From assembly GCA_015179045.1 (NCBI GenBank), contig WHUZ01000011.1, positions 930,001-994,000 on the forward strand: a DNA stretch of 64,000 nucleotides, written 5' to 3'. The number at the start of each line of letters is the position of its first letter. The first letter of the stretch is position 1. The notes under the pieces are model-generated. The model made no database searches. It was not told the origin of the DNA and worked only from the letters and a program-made list of their open reading frames with translations. Shown here in pieces: positions 50,801-61,478 of this stretch. The translations under genes and the position numbers were made by a program. This stretch comes from Kalaharituber pfeilii (lineage: Eukaryota; Ascomycota; Pezizomycetes; Pezizales; Pezizaceae).

Positions 50801-52259
50801 TGAATTAAGCTTTGACTTGGTGTGGACAGTTCGTGGCGCGTTGGTTGTTTACACCATTTCGCTGTTCTCTAATAATATGATTTAGCGTTGTGGTATGTGT
50901 CATGGATACTGCAAGTTCGACCGCTCAGCTCATCATGCACGAGAGAAAGACTTCGAGAGACCTACAGTAAATGGAATTTTCTACTTTACTTTTAGTTACA
51001 ACTTTTTTCAAATTCTGGATGTGTCGTTACCGGGGTTTGCTGGTCGGACAAGGGAATCGGAAGGGAAGGGGAAAATGGTGCCAGAGCGCGTACCCGTTCG
51101 ACGGTGAGGAACTTGCAGCTTTACTAGAGCAAAGAAATTTATCCCCCCTGGACACATAAGCAATTGGACACCGCAGATCTCTCCGGACCATGGACACGCT
51201 TAGGATGGAAAAGGCAAGGACAGCCGTCTCCTGGAGGTTTCGTTGCGATGGCGATGGTTGCGGTTACTCTTTTGTGATTTGCTTATGATTTTGTAATTGC
51301 AGATTTTGTGTCTGTGAGATTGATTGTGCCAGCTTGTGGGTGAGTGAGAATAGGTACCTGGGCTCACTAATGAGGACAGGTGGATGCTCCCTCGGACCCG
51401 TACTTTACAATGCTATGCTGTTTTGTTACGGTACGGCCACGGAAGGAGCGTCGAACAGAACCGGAACACACGGTCTGGAAGGGGTATGTAAGTTATGCAT
51501 GCGGTCGCAAAGATGAATAGGGTATGTGCACTCTTCTCTACTAATGCATTTTGACCTTTTACGAGTTCGATGCGATCGGGAAACATTTTCGTACGGCCAA
51601 GGGGAAGACGTGTCCCTCGGGAAGGGAGCCGCACTGGGGGGGCGAAACAGGTGCCGGACATGGGGGAAAAAGGAAAGAACGGGATTTGTTGATGTTTACA
51701 TTTCGCATGCTGCTCTTAGTGTTGCTGTCATGAGCCCTGCAAGCGGTCTGAGACTGGTTTCTGCACACAGGACCCGGGATAGCAGGGGGGAGCTACAGCA
51801 TTCAGGAACCGCAGCCGTGCAGCTGCAGCGGTGCCTGGTTCCTGGCGGACACGCCGCTCTAAGGCCGTCATCTCGTCTGCTGCGAGACATTCTGCTGCGA
51901 GAGGGCGCCCTCGCGCAGGCGGGCGGGCGGGCGCACTCTGGGCTGTTCTCGGGGCCCGTCCTGTCGCCCTGCCTCTCTCTCCACGCGAAGAGGCCCCGCC
52001 CGCCCGCGTCCGCCACCACAGCCCCGGCTGGCTCGTCCCTGAGGCCATCCACAATCGACCGCAATCGTCTCCGTTCGCTCGCTGCGGTCCAGCACCCAGC
52101 CCCATTGCCTTGTCGCCCTGCTGCCCCCTGACCGCTCAGCGCCGGCCCAGGCTTGCCCTTCTTTCTTGGCTCATTTGCGCTTGCTGCTGCTCCACTGCGG
52201 CGCCCACACCAACGCAGGCTGCCCCTGTCTCGACGCACTCCCAATTCGCTGTCCACCCC
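45048..52259. other. Long gene-free region with two GC-rich blocks
   Basis: No recognisable gene in 7.2 kb. GC- and CpG-rich DNA at about 45590-46240 lies upstream of the WD40 gene, and another at about 51735-52260 lies upstream of the GH17 gene; both give long overlapping frames in all directions (for example 45553-46221 minus, 51526-52131 plus, 51831-52649 plus) without protein character. A poly(A) run of 30 nt lies at 47834-47863. Between 48.2 and 51.5 kb nothing was identified; open stretches such as 48241-48639 (plus) have no recognisable domain. It may contain decayed transposons I cannot identify by eye. Confidence 0.55.
47834..47863. repeat. Poly(A) run, 30 nt
   Basis: Uninterrupted A run in gene-free DNA. 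Confidence 0.97.
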
Positions 52260-52542
52260 CTACCCTGTTCGCTCGCCGGGTCTGTGCCGGCTAGAAATCG
52301 TTCTTATTTCCTCCCCCCCCCACCCCTTCCACCCACTCCTTCTTTCCTTCCCCCCTTCCTCTACTTTACTCCCAACGCATCTCCTCGGGCGCTCTGCGTA
52401 TTCTTTAACTTCATTCTTGCCTCGTACGACCGCTTCACTCTTTCAGCGGGCATTCATTTCTCTCTTTCGCTCTGCTATCTTCACGACAGCACCCGCCGGA
52501 TTGTGTTTTTTTATCAACGACCCCCCTTGATTGTGTACAGTC
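52260..52542 (+). promoter_or_regulatory. Pyrimidine-rich promoter/leader of the GH17 gene
   Basis: The 280 bp before the ATG are CT-rich on the plus strand (notably 52306-52375), the usual core promoter and leader architecture of strongly expressed fungal cell-wall genes. The start context is TACAGTCATGAAA. No TATA box is obvious. Confidence 0.55.
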
Positions 52543-53519
52543 ATGAAATACAGTATCATTGCCCTTGCGGCGACCTCAATCTTTGGGGCTGTCTCAGCCC
52601 GCAGCCACGGCCACCATCACCGCAGGCACCACAACCCACTTCCTCATGATCCTCAGGAGTGTGTGCCCCCAGAAGTGCCAGTGCCATGCACGACATACGT
52701 GACCTCATACTTGGTGGATGTGGAGCAGCCAACTCGTAAGTGTCTGCAACTTGATCACTTTGCCCAAGCTTGAGATAGCATTGCTTACAATCAAAATAAA
52801 CAGCCTCAGTGGTCCAGGAGACTGTCACCGTTGCCCCCGTCCCGGAGGAAACAACCACCCTCACCCGAACTGAGATCGTCACGACTGAGGTTACCTCTAC
52901 ATCTATCACTTTGGTGGAGGTTCCACACGGACCGGTGCCAACACCAGAGGTCACCACCTGCCCCACTCCTGGTACATACACCATCCCAGAGAAAACAGTC
53001 ACAGTGACAAACACAGAGTACCTGTGTGTTCCAACAACCACTCAATTGCCTCCCGGAATCCACACTGTTGGCGGTGTCACTACAGTTGTTGAGACACAGA
53101 CCACAGTTGTCTGCCCTATTGCCACAACCGAGACTGTTGATGAGACTATCACCACCAAGGTTTACATGACCACTTATGTCTGCCCAACTCCTGGTACTTA
53201 CACCATTGGTCCTATCACCACTACCATCACTCAGACTACTGTGGTTGACTGTGAGGTCCCATCCGTGACGTCTTATGAGCCTGGTACCTACACTCGTCCT
53301 GAGACTACCATCACTGTCACCAAGACCGATGAGGTTTATGTTTGCCCAACCTTTGAGACTGTTATCCAGACCCAGACAATTGTTCCAGTCCCTGTTGAGA
53401 CTTCTACTGTCCCTGAGCCTCGAAAGCCAACTCCAGAACCATCCCCAAAACCATCCCCAGAACCATCCCCAGAACCATCCCCAGAGAAGCCAAAGGAGGA
53501 GCCAAAGGATGAGCCAACT

Positions 53520-53551
<32 letters not shown>

Positions 53552-54451
53552 ATCTCCATCCCCACCTCCGTCCCCGCCCCCATCCTCATCCCCAAGGCTC
53601 CCATCCGGTGGAAATGGTCCTGCTTGGGCTATCACCTACTCTCCATACACTACAAATGGTTGCAAGGATGCCGCTACCGTCGACCGTGAAATTGCGGATA
53701 TTGCCTCTAAGGGTTTCCCTGGTATCCGTCTCTACTCTAGTGACTGCGATGGATTGAAGACTGTTGGTCCTGCTTGCGAGAAGTATGGTCTCAAGATCAT
53801 TCTTGGTATCTTCATTCGTGACGGTTCCTGCCGCGCTGATGGTGACTTGAAGACCGTTCTTGACCTGGTCAACTGGGACATCGTTGAGATGTTCGTTGTT
53901 GGTAATGAGGCTCTCTTCCAAGGTTTCTGCCAGCCCGCGCAATTTGCTGCCTACATCTCTGAGGTCACTGGCAAGGTCAGGGAGTCTGGATTCAAGGGAC
54001 CTATCACCACCACTGAGCCGCTCAACATCTTGGAGCAACACTATAAGGTTCTCTGTCCCGTTATGGATGTTGTTTGTCTCAACGTTCACCCGTACTTCAA
54101 TCCTGACGTCACCGCCGATCAAGCTGGTCCTTTCCTCAACACCCAAGTCGCCGCAGCTGAGAGTGAGTTTCCCTTTATACGTACTATTCCTTGATATTTG
54201 CAGTTTTACTAACTTGAATTTTAGAACTCTGCAACAAGGTTGTTTACGTTCTTGAGGCAGGGTGGCCTAACGCTGGTTCCGCAAACGGCAAGGCAATTGC
54301 TTCCCCAGATGCTCAGAAGGCTGCCTTCGACTCGATTGAGAAGCACTGCGCCAGGGAGAGGATCTGCTACTTCACCTACCAGAATGATCCCTGGAAGCAT
54401 CCGGGTGCGTTTGGTGTTGAGCAGAACTTTGGATGCGGTAACCTCTTTTAA
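52543..54451 (+). CDS. btgE: Secreted GH17 cell-wall beta-glucosidase/glucanase (btgE-like)
   Basis: Secreted enzyme acting on cell-wall beta-1,3-glucan. Three exons (52543-52735, 52804-54162, 54225-54451) fit phase and give 592 aa. A signal peptide covers about residues 1-19, followed by a His-rich stretch (22-30), a long Thr/Val-rich region with repeated CPTPGTYTI-type units (about 65-270), and a Pro/Glu/Ser-rich linker with PSPEPSPEP and PEPEPEPEP repeats (about 275-330). The GH17 domain occupies the C-terminal 260 residues: WAITYSPYTTNGCKD, GIRLYSSDCD, catalytic acid/base in VVGNEAL (Glu about 433) and nucleophile in VLEAGWP (Glu about 528, encoded in the last exon). There is no C-terminal hydrophobic GPI signal, as in btgE and SCW-type proteins. 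The second intron has TACTAAC before its acceptor. The symbol reflects architecture, not a database match. Confidence 0.92.
53424..53562 (+). repeat. In-frame 12-bp and 6-bp tandem repeats in the GH17 linker
   Basis: Four to five imperfect CCATCCCCAGAA units are followed by CCGGAG units, encoding Pro-Ser-Pro-Glu and Pro-Glu repeats. Each unit is a multiple of three, so length changes would keep the frame and only alter linker length. Confidence 0.85.
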
Positions 54452-55916
54452 ATGGGTTTAGTGTGGACTGAAGTGGTGGGAATGTGAGAAGGGAATTGTT
54501 AATGTCGGCATGTGTGTGGATCAGTTGTTCCTGTAATTTTGTGTCAATTTTTTTTTTCTCTTGATATATAGCAAAAAAGATTGAGTTTCTTTTCTCATGC
54601 GACTGGACTGGACTAGACTGTGTTAGAATGTTGTGTCTTGTGCTTAAAGTGTCCTCATTTGCGTTTCGTTGGCCGATGTGAGATGAAGGGAACCTTGGTT
54701 TACCTTCGGCAGTATATGGTGTAACGTGTATGAAGTGTGGTAGAGGGTCCTTCATCATTTTTTATTTTTTTTTTCCTCTTTTTTTTATTTTTGTTTAGTG
54801 CCCTATAATTGAATTTAGAGATGCCAGATACCATATCTATATATATGTTCTCGTGGGTTATTCCTACATGGGGCGTTGAGTGATATAGTTTGCCCCATAT
54901 TTATTTTTATATTGTACAACTACGTACCTACTTATATACACGTCGATCAATTAAAATCGAAAACATGTATATATTAGGTAGCTAACATGGGCAAATTTAA
55001 GTTCCAAAGTTCCTGCCAGGAAACTGTCCATGTCCGAGGTGTATGGGCACCTTGGGGATATAAGGAAATATGTGATTGGGAGAGGTGGGGGGTCCATCGT
55101 AACGTTGTCATGTCGTGTCTTTTTTTTTTTTTTTTTTACATTAGTGTTACCCTCAACTCCGTGAACCGTTTTTTTGGGGGGGTGAGGTGGGGTGGGGTGG
55201 AGGGGTGGTATCTAGATTCTATTATGTTTGCAATACCGCTCGAAATAAAAAAAAAAAAAAAAAGGGTTGTACCCCTGAGAAAGTTGATTTTGAGACGTTG
55301 GGACTTTGAGGATTTGGGAGCTCTGGATTCGTACGAAGAAGCTGGATTTTAGGGGTATTGTAGACCCTAGGTGATAAGTTCGATAAGGTAAAAATGGTAG
55401 GGTAGGGTAGGGCAGGGCAGGGTAGTGTTCGGCAGGGCAGGTTACAGATGTTGGGCTCATGTTACTTTAAGTAAGTGCCGTCTGAAAAAAAAGAAAACAA
55501 GAATAGAAAAAAGGGTAGGCGTGTAAAAGATAAAGCACAAATAAAACAACAGTGAAAGGGAGGGGGAGAAAAGAGTCTGGGCACGAGAAGAGGGGGGAAA
55601 GAGACACAATACAAGTGAAGAATAATAATTATGATTCAATTGAAAGTTATTGGAGTTTTTTTTACACATTTATGCAACTACAGGAGAAAAAAACAACAAC
55701 AAAAAACTAGTACACCTGATATGTTTTTCCTTTTTTCTGTTTTCTTTTTTCTCTCTTTAAAATCTCACCTCTCCCATTTCCATTACCACCGATCTCCAGT
55801 TCATTGCCAGTCCAAATTGGACCACTCACATCCTACCACCTTCCTTCACCTCAACTCCCGCCCTTCTCCCTCACCCCACTTCCACAACGTCACCACCTTC
55901 TTCCCACAGCACTCCA
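54452..55916. other. Intergenic with G-rich repeats and poly(T)/poly(A) runs
   Basis: Contains the 3' end of the GH17 gene, T run 55120-55137, G-rich tract 55172-55210 (GGGGTGGGGTGG type), A run 55247-55263, and the tandem GGGTA/GGGCA tract at 55396-55441. No protein-coding signal identified. Confidence 0.6.
55396..55441 (+). repeat. Tandem GGGTA/GGGCA repeat
   Basis: About eight GGG runs spaced by TA or CA (GGTAGGGTAGGGCAGGGCAG pattern), a strong potential G-quadruplex on the plus strand. It is not the TTAGGG telomere repeat; the spacing is five bases, not six. Confidence 0.75.
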
Positions 55917-56315
55917 CTATTGATTCCTCCCCGCAAACCCTCCATTGCCCTTCCTGTCCCCCACCATCCTACATTTCTCCCTCTCCTCGGCTTCAGGCAG
56001 CACATCCCTCACCGACACCCCTCCTCCCGGACCATCCACGTAAATCGCGTTGCCGTCTAACGCTTCTTGCGGCCTCGACCCGTGGCCCGCGAGGCCGGAG
56101 ACCTCGGCTGTCGGGCGACTGGCAGCCGGTTGCGACGGGGAGGCGGTGGAGATGAAGTCGCGGAGGGAGGAGCCTGGCGAGGAAGGGGTTTGCGAGAGGT
56201 TGGGTTCGCGGGTGAAGCCGGGGCGGCCGCCGTGGCCGGCGTTGTTGGCGTAGGGGAGGTGGAGGTCGTGGAGGATTTGTTGCTCATGGCGATTGTGATC
56301 GAAGATAGATGGTCG
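55917..56315 (-). CDS. Small coding-like locus, unknown protein, start unresolved
   Basis: On the minus strand a 132-codon frame without ATG runs from 56315 to the stop at 55917-55919. It reads like real protein (ILHDLHLPYANNAGHGGRPG, GFTREPNLSQTPSSPG, SSLRDFISTASPSQPAA, EALDGNAIYVDGPGGGVSV) and its third codon positions over 56270-56080 are mostly C or G while the neighbourhood is AT-rich. A different frame contains the only nearby ATG (56287, in good context ATCGCCATGAGC) and encodes a 76-aa Ser/Thr/Pro-rich peptide ending GRGRKKR at 56057. Either an upstream exon supplies the ATG (possible acceptor at about 56283, with CTAAC upstream), or one frame is fortuitous, or there is a frameshift. 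I do not recognise a family. Confidence 0.45.
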   Translation of the reverse strand, partial: RPSIFDHNRHEQQILHDLHLPYANNAGHGGRPGFTREPNLSQTPSSPGSSLRDFISTASPSQPAASRPTAEVSGLAGHGSRPQEALDGNAIYVDGPGGGVSVRDVLPEAEEREKCRMVGDRKGNGGFAGRNQ

Positions 56316-57769
56316 TTAGGAGGTTCGTAGGATGCGATGCAGCTTTAGTTGGAGGAATGCAGGAGGTGTTCTGGATAGCCGTTCGCCCGTCGGTATTTTG
56401 TCGCGGTGCTTAAGCTTGCGAAATCCCTTTGGTTTTTCTCTTTTGTATATTTTTGAAAGAACTGATATGTTGTAGACGAGTGCGTGGGTGGAACGAATCA
56501 CCCAACTTCTGAGGCTTACTCATGTGAATAATCCTGATGCCAATTGATTTCCTTATTCGGCCACCGCCCCCAAGCCCACAAGACGTCATCTTGTTGTCAA
56601 GTTCAACATCAGCCGCAAGCAAGCCCAATGCGAATCCTGTCCCGCTCGCAACGGATGTGGCTTTCGCTAGCAATGTCTCGTTAATATGATATGAGTGCAG
56701 TCCAGGCGCTTGCAGGCTACTGGCCTGGAATATTCAACCATACTTAGCAAGCTCTTAGCTGATGCCGATACAACCCGAACAGTGGCGCGAATGAAAGAGA
56801 ACACTGAATGAGGGACCAAGAACAGAGAGAAAGATAAATGAAGAGAAAAAATAGCTATGTGTCTCTGCAGTCTTGTATCTGATTCGGTTGTCACCTCATC
56901 CCAACATTCAAATTATGCACTACCCTTTCTGGTAATCCCCAAAACGGGAAAGATGCAGTAGGGGCTTACTCATCCTACAAACGTTGCATACACCTCGCCC
57001 AGAAAAAACGCGCGATGTAGGGACCATACGAGTGGTCAATAACCAGGTCATGAATTATATCATCTATCATCAGGCATCTTACATATTTCACATCACCACA
57101 AGCTCTCTCTCCACAAGCGCAATTTATCAACAAGAATCAGATCGTCAATCCTTATAAACAATAAACATATAAGAATAAATCCTACAAATACCAACTAGAA
57201 CCTGGTCCATCGATCCGTATCCTGACCTTCAATCCTCCCCCTCTGATAGCCCATATCCGTAGCGTTACACTGTCCGTCCCAAAAAAAAACAAAAAAACAA
57301 ACTAATCCACTTCCCAACACCGGGGAGCCCCGCCCTTGCGACCAATATGACTTCCCCCATGCCCAAATCCAGCCAGAGAAAAATGATGGGATTTGTAAGC
57401 AGGCCGCGAATCCAAGGTGCTGATAAAAAAAGCGAAAATGAAACACAAGGATATAACCCCAATCTCCATCACTCATAATAAACCCAATGCAATATCAGAA
57501 GCACAGGATAAAATTCCCAAAACAAATCCCTTCAACCCATAATTTCCTACCCAGATCAATATTTACCAACCAAAAAAAAAAAAAAAAAAAAAAAAAAAAC
57601 CACCAGCTGCTTTGAGTTTGTATGCATATCCACAATGTTATCCAGAAGCAATGATGTAGAATCCATGATGCATTTAGAAAATCCAAGTAAACGACTCTTT
57701 GACTTCAAACCTGATGTCATCTGCAAATATGTTAGCAATTCGTCAAATAGCCACAGTATTCAGAGCAAC
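56316..57769. other. Intergenic, weak coding-like patch
   Basis: The minus-strand stretch around 56670-56560 (LAKATSVASGTGFALGLLAA and following) looks mildly protein-like and is preceded by an intron-end-like CTAG, but no family or consistent gene model emerged. A run of 28 A lies at 57572-57599. Otherwise nothing seen. Confidence 0.5.
57572..57599. repeat. Poly(A) run, 28 nt
   Basis: Uninterrupted A run about 170 bp beyond the 3' end of the GH3 pseudogene (which is on the minus strand, so this is poly(T) in its sense). Confidence 0.97.
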
Positions 57770-58503
57770 TCATTGAATACCCTTGCTTGATGCTCCAACC
57801 AGTGCAATGAATCCTCCTTCTTCTGCAATCCATGCCTTGAGACTGCAATCATAGTAGCCGACGTTGGACTTGCTGAGCGTCAATTGGACATTCTTGGTCT
57901 CGCCTAGTGCAAGGTCCACCTTGCTAAACGCTTGAAGTTCCTTGTTCAGCCTCGGAAGTCGTGACTTGACACCCTTCACGTACAGTTGCACAATCTCTTT
58001 TCCTTCTCTTGACCCAGTATTTGTGACACGCACAGTGACAATAATTGTATTGGGTGGTATGCTGGGTTGTCTTGAAGTCTCTTGGGGGAGGTAACCGGGA
58101 GCTTTCCGCTTGGGTTGGCATTACCAAGAAGAACATCCGCAAGAGCGTTCCCAGCCTCCTGTCCTTGGTACCAGGCTTGTACAATGGCAGCAACATCATC
58201 AGCCCATGGTATAGTCACTGGGGCACCAGACTGGTTGACGACGATTGTGCTTGGATTTGCCTTTGCAACGGCAGCAATAAGCTTGTCTTGACAGCCATCC
58301 TTGGGAAGATCCATAGTCTGTCTGTCATAGCTCTCAGACTCCCACTCAGCATCGAGACCAACAATCACCACAGCAACATCAGCAGATGCCGCAACTTCAG
58401 CTGCTTCGGCAATGAAGTCCTTCTCCGGACGCTCAATGTAACCAATTCTGCAACCTCCATATCCATGGGTCGGTCCGTTGCGAGCCTTGCTGGCGGGGCG
58501 GAC
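57770..58503 (-). pseudogene. Truncated, internally deleted GH3 beta-glucosidase
   Basis: The minus strand shows the C-terminal GH3 domain of the PA14-containing beta-glucosidase type: GYGGCRIGYIERPEKDF, VAVVIVGLDAEWESESYDRQ, VVNQSGAPVTIPWADDVAAI, VQAWYQGQEAGNALADVLLG, NPSGKLPVTSPKRLQDNPAY. Right after DNPAYHPIQ (about 58045) the sequence jumps, with a change of frame, to the fibronectin-III-like domain (VTVRVTNTGSREGKEIVQLY to LVGASSKGIQ, stop at 57770). The family segment normally between these (the FPFGYGLSY region) is missing, as is the whole N-terminal catalytic barrel; upstream of 58503 an in-frame stop occurs and similarity ends. Codons remain otherwise open, so the decay is fairly recent. 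Not functional as a glucosidase. Confidence 0.92.
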
Positions 58504-59906
58504 CTACTTAAATGTCGCCCTTGCAAGATCCCTGTTTGAGTTGCAAGCTCCCAAGCTCAGCGATATCAGCATCATCCTGCAGTACGTCCTATGCAGTTCT
58601 GCTATTCAGGAGTTCTCCTTTGCCAATGTGGCCTTGCCCGCTGTGGATACTCCTGTCGGAGAGCTTTCGTTCATATCTCCTTTGCCTTTGCCGGCCCTCG
58701 ATTGGATACCGAGGTACCAGGTAACGATAGGATCTAATGTCCCTGTAAGCAAATCTTCACTACTTGAGGTTCTAGTATCTAAAAACCTGCATCCACGTTA
58801 TCTCATATGATGACGCTACTGGAACGATAACGAAAGGAGAAAAAAAAAAAAGAAAAAAGATAAAATGCGAATCAAAAAACCTCGTTGATCAACGGTTCTA
58901 CAGATTCATAAGGGTATAACGGGAACAAACCGGGTCAATATCGCCTTGTGCACACCTGCGATTTATTGCATAAGCATTAAAGGTCAACCACACGAGAAGT
59001 TTGGATTCAGATGATTCTGGCCTACCGGCCAAATTGAGAGCATAACAATGGTCCAATGACAGTACCTGATTTTCCTACTCGGACATGTAAGCTAAAAGAG
59101 TCACTGGGCCTAACTTGAACACTGAGTGACGAGATTTTCTCCGTATTGACCTGCACGATTATTTGTTAGTCGTAGGGTACATAAGGTTTCATATCTCAAC
59201 TAACTTTTCATGATAGCTGCACAACGCACGATAGTGCTTTGTATCGCCAGATTGACTGGAAAACTGCACAAAATTTTTGGAAGCACTTTAAACAATTTTC
59301 CGCACTTTCTAGCTAAAACGATCAGCATGATGTGTTATGTTCGCTCATATTCGTGCCAAGTGCTACAGATTGCAGATGGTCATCACGTGATTGGAACTAA
59401 ACGAAGAGCTCAGCCGTAAGGCAGTTCGTGTTGACTCGGCTAGGGAAGGAGCCTACATACCATAATGGTATCCATTCACAAAGTGGACTCTTTAAAAAAT
59501 AAAAAAACTCATACCGCCACTTCCGAGCCCGAATTCTTACCAATGGGCGGAAAATCGCCACTGGAACCAGGTTTTCAGACCCCTTCATACTGCTCATAAG
59601 CTTTGAAGTTATTAGCCTATTCTTCAGAACTTACCAGGGTCAGGCTAAACTGACACACTCATTGGAGGCATTTTTATATCTACACTTTTAGGCAAGAATA
59701 TACAGATTGAATCACATGCCTATAGGATCAACATTCTTACCAACACTGACGACAGGGCGCATTTAGATGGGTCAGTTGTATTATACATAACTTATTGGTA
59801 GGCAGTTAACATATTGGTAAGCCGTGAGCTGGCCTAGGAAGTAGTACTTGCATTCTGAAACTGATTAGATATATGAAGTAGAATGTAGTGGTATCGATCG
59901 TTGACA
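58504..59906. other. Intergenic upstream of the GH3 pseudogene
   Basis: No similarity to the missing part of the GH3 enzyme and no other gene. A 110-codon plus-strand frame (58478-58810) is antisense to the pseudogene edge and is not protein-like. Confidence 0.6.
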
Positions 59907-59908
59907 TA

Positions 59909-60318
59909 CAGTTTTCCCTTGCTATACCGGACCTCGTTGTACCGGAAACCTTGTTATACCGGATGCTCTCAGGTTGCTACATCCCGCTCCCATACAAAAC
60001 TCTCTTGCTATACCGGACGCACTAAGAATACCGGACCGGACAGGAATTGCCAGGCACCGACCCCCTGTCTCCATACAACTAATATTTGCTATACCGGATA
60101 CACTAACACGATACGTCCAATCTTGGCTATCCCACATTGCATTCACCTTCAGATGCTTACTAAACTTAACATTACATAATAAAATTAGGCTGTTGTTGTT
60201 CCCAATTGCTGCCCATCCCTAATTCTGTTTTGCCAAGCATTTTATTCTATAACGGAACCTTGCTATACCGGACGAAAAAGGCCAGATTTTACAGATCCGG
60301 TATAGCAAGGGAAAACTG
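59909..60318. mobile_element. Non-autonomous pogo/Tc1-like MITE, copy 3 (410 bp)
   Basis: Ends CAGTTTTCCCTTGCTATACC and its reverse complement, flanked by TA (59907-59908, 60319-60320). The core CCTTGCTATACCGGA recurs near 59936, 59953, 60004, 60088 and 60260. The inner half near 60225-60300 (GCCAAGCATTTTATTC and AAAAAGGCCAGATTTTAC) matches, inverted, the left inner part of copy 2, so this copy lies in opposite orientation and is a shorter derivative. No transposase. Confidence 0.92.
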
Positions 60319-60320
60319 TA

Positions 60321-61478
60321 TATGGGCTTTTACTTTACACATAAGTAGAGATAAGTTAACATAGCATATACTTGAGTACTTGTTCTTACGGTCGTCTAAG
60401 TACTTACATAGTAGATAACGAGCATTGGCAGTGCGGGTACTCAACATCAAGTACCCAAAGCGCTATACAAGAGTGCACTCAGAATTCTTTAGCTCTCCGT
60501 ACAATGTACTCTGCGTGTTAATAACTGACTATTCTCGACAGCTAGTATGAAAATTGATTGTATTGGTAATCGTAATGTTGAGTGAGAGTCACTTGAAAGC
60601 CGGCAGAGGCGGTTACCCAATGGTCATAGACTTAATTTAGCTGTGACAGGTCTGATTTATCATCTGGTAGAGGATACGGGATTCACGGAGTATGTAATAA
60701 AATTCAGTGCAGAAAGTTCAGGTACATCTCACTCAAATTTACTACCAATATATTTAGAAAGGTAAGTTAAGTACACCTTAACCTTAATACTTAGGAGGTA
60801 TATAGTAGCTCTTGAGGTTGTTCCTTGCGGTTGAATGCAAGCATTTCCTAGTCGGTAGTCCGGGTGGTGCTGTGTGTAGCAGATGGAAGCGGGGTAACAC
60901 CTGCTTGTACTCTACTGGACCAGCAGGTATTCTTTTCTTGATGGAATCCGTTCAGAGGCACAAAAACCGTTCAGTGTATGCAGAACTCCTTACATGTCCT
61001 TTGTTTTAGGAATGTGCTCTACGCAAACGTAAAGATTTATCTTTTCTCCCCTTCAATATGGACATCTTAATCCATGGTTGTCATGATCATGAGATTGCCT
61101 TAGATTATCCATTGTTGGTCAAAACGGAATAACTGTACCCTGAGACATGTTCTCTGCTCAATGACACTACAACAGTAACAGGTATATTCCTGTTATTGGC
61201 TGCAGGTTGGTTACCGTTCGAAGGATTGTGACGCTGACGAGCCATGCCATGGGCCGTGATATGGTTAGCTAATCGCAATGCAAGGGGTCTAGGCAGCATT
61301 GCAACTGAGACTTGCCACACTCTATGTCCACATCACTTTCACCAAAGGGGCTCTTAGCTTGGTTCCATCAATGATCACGACATCTCACGAGACGACACCA
61401 ACCACTACTAGAAACAACCCTGTTGCACTCAAGCCCTGTTTTTAGTGAATAAGCAATTATCCACGGGACTTTAGCGAG
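60321..61478. other. Intergenic, promoter side of the DUF202 gene
   Basis: No gene seen. Short open frames at 60812-61009 (plus) and 61105-61320 (minus) have no recognisable content. Confidence 0.6.

Noticed and set aside
51526..52649. ORFs of 201 and 272 codons (plus)
   Set aside because: GC-rich block and CT-rich GH17 promoter; the larger ORF runs over the GH17 start codon in a different frame.
53586..54146. 186-codon ORF antisense to the GH17 domain
   Set aside because: Mirror of a real coding exon; the sense strand carries the catalytic motifs.
55396..55441. Interstitial telomere repeat
   Set aside because: The unit is five bases (GGGTA/GGGCA), not TTAGGG.
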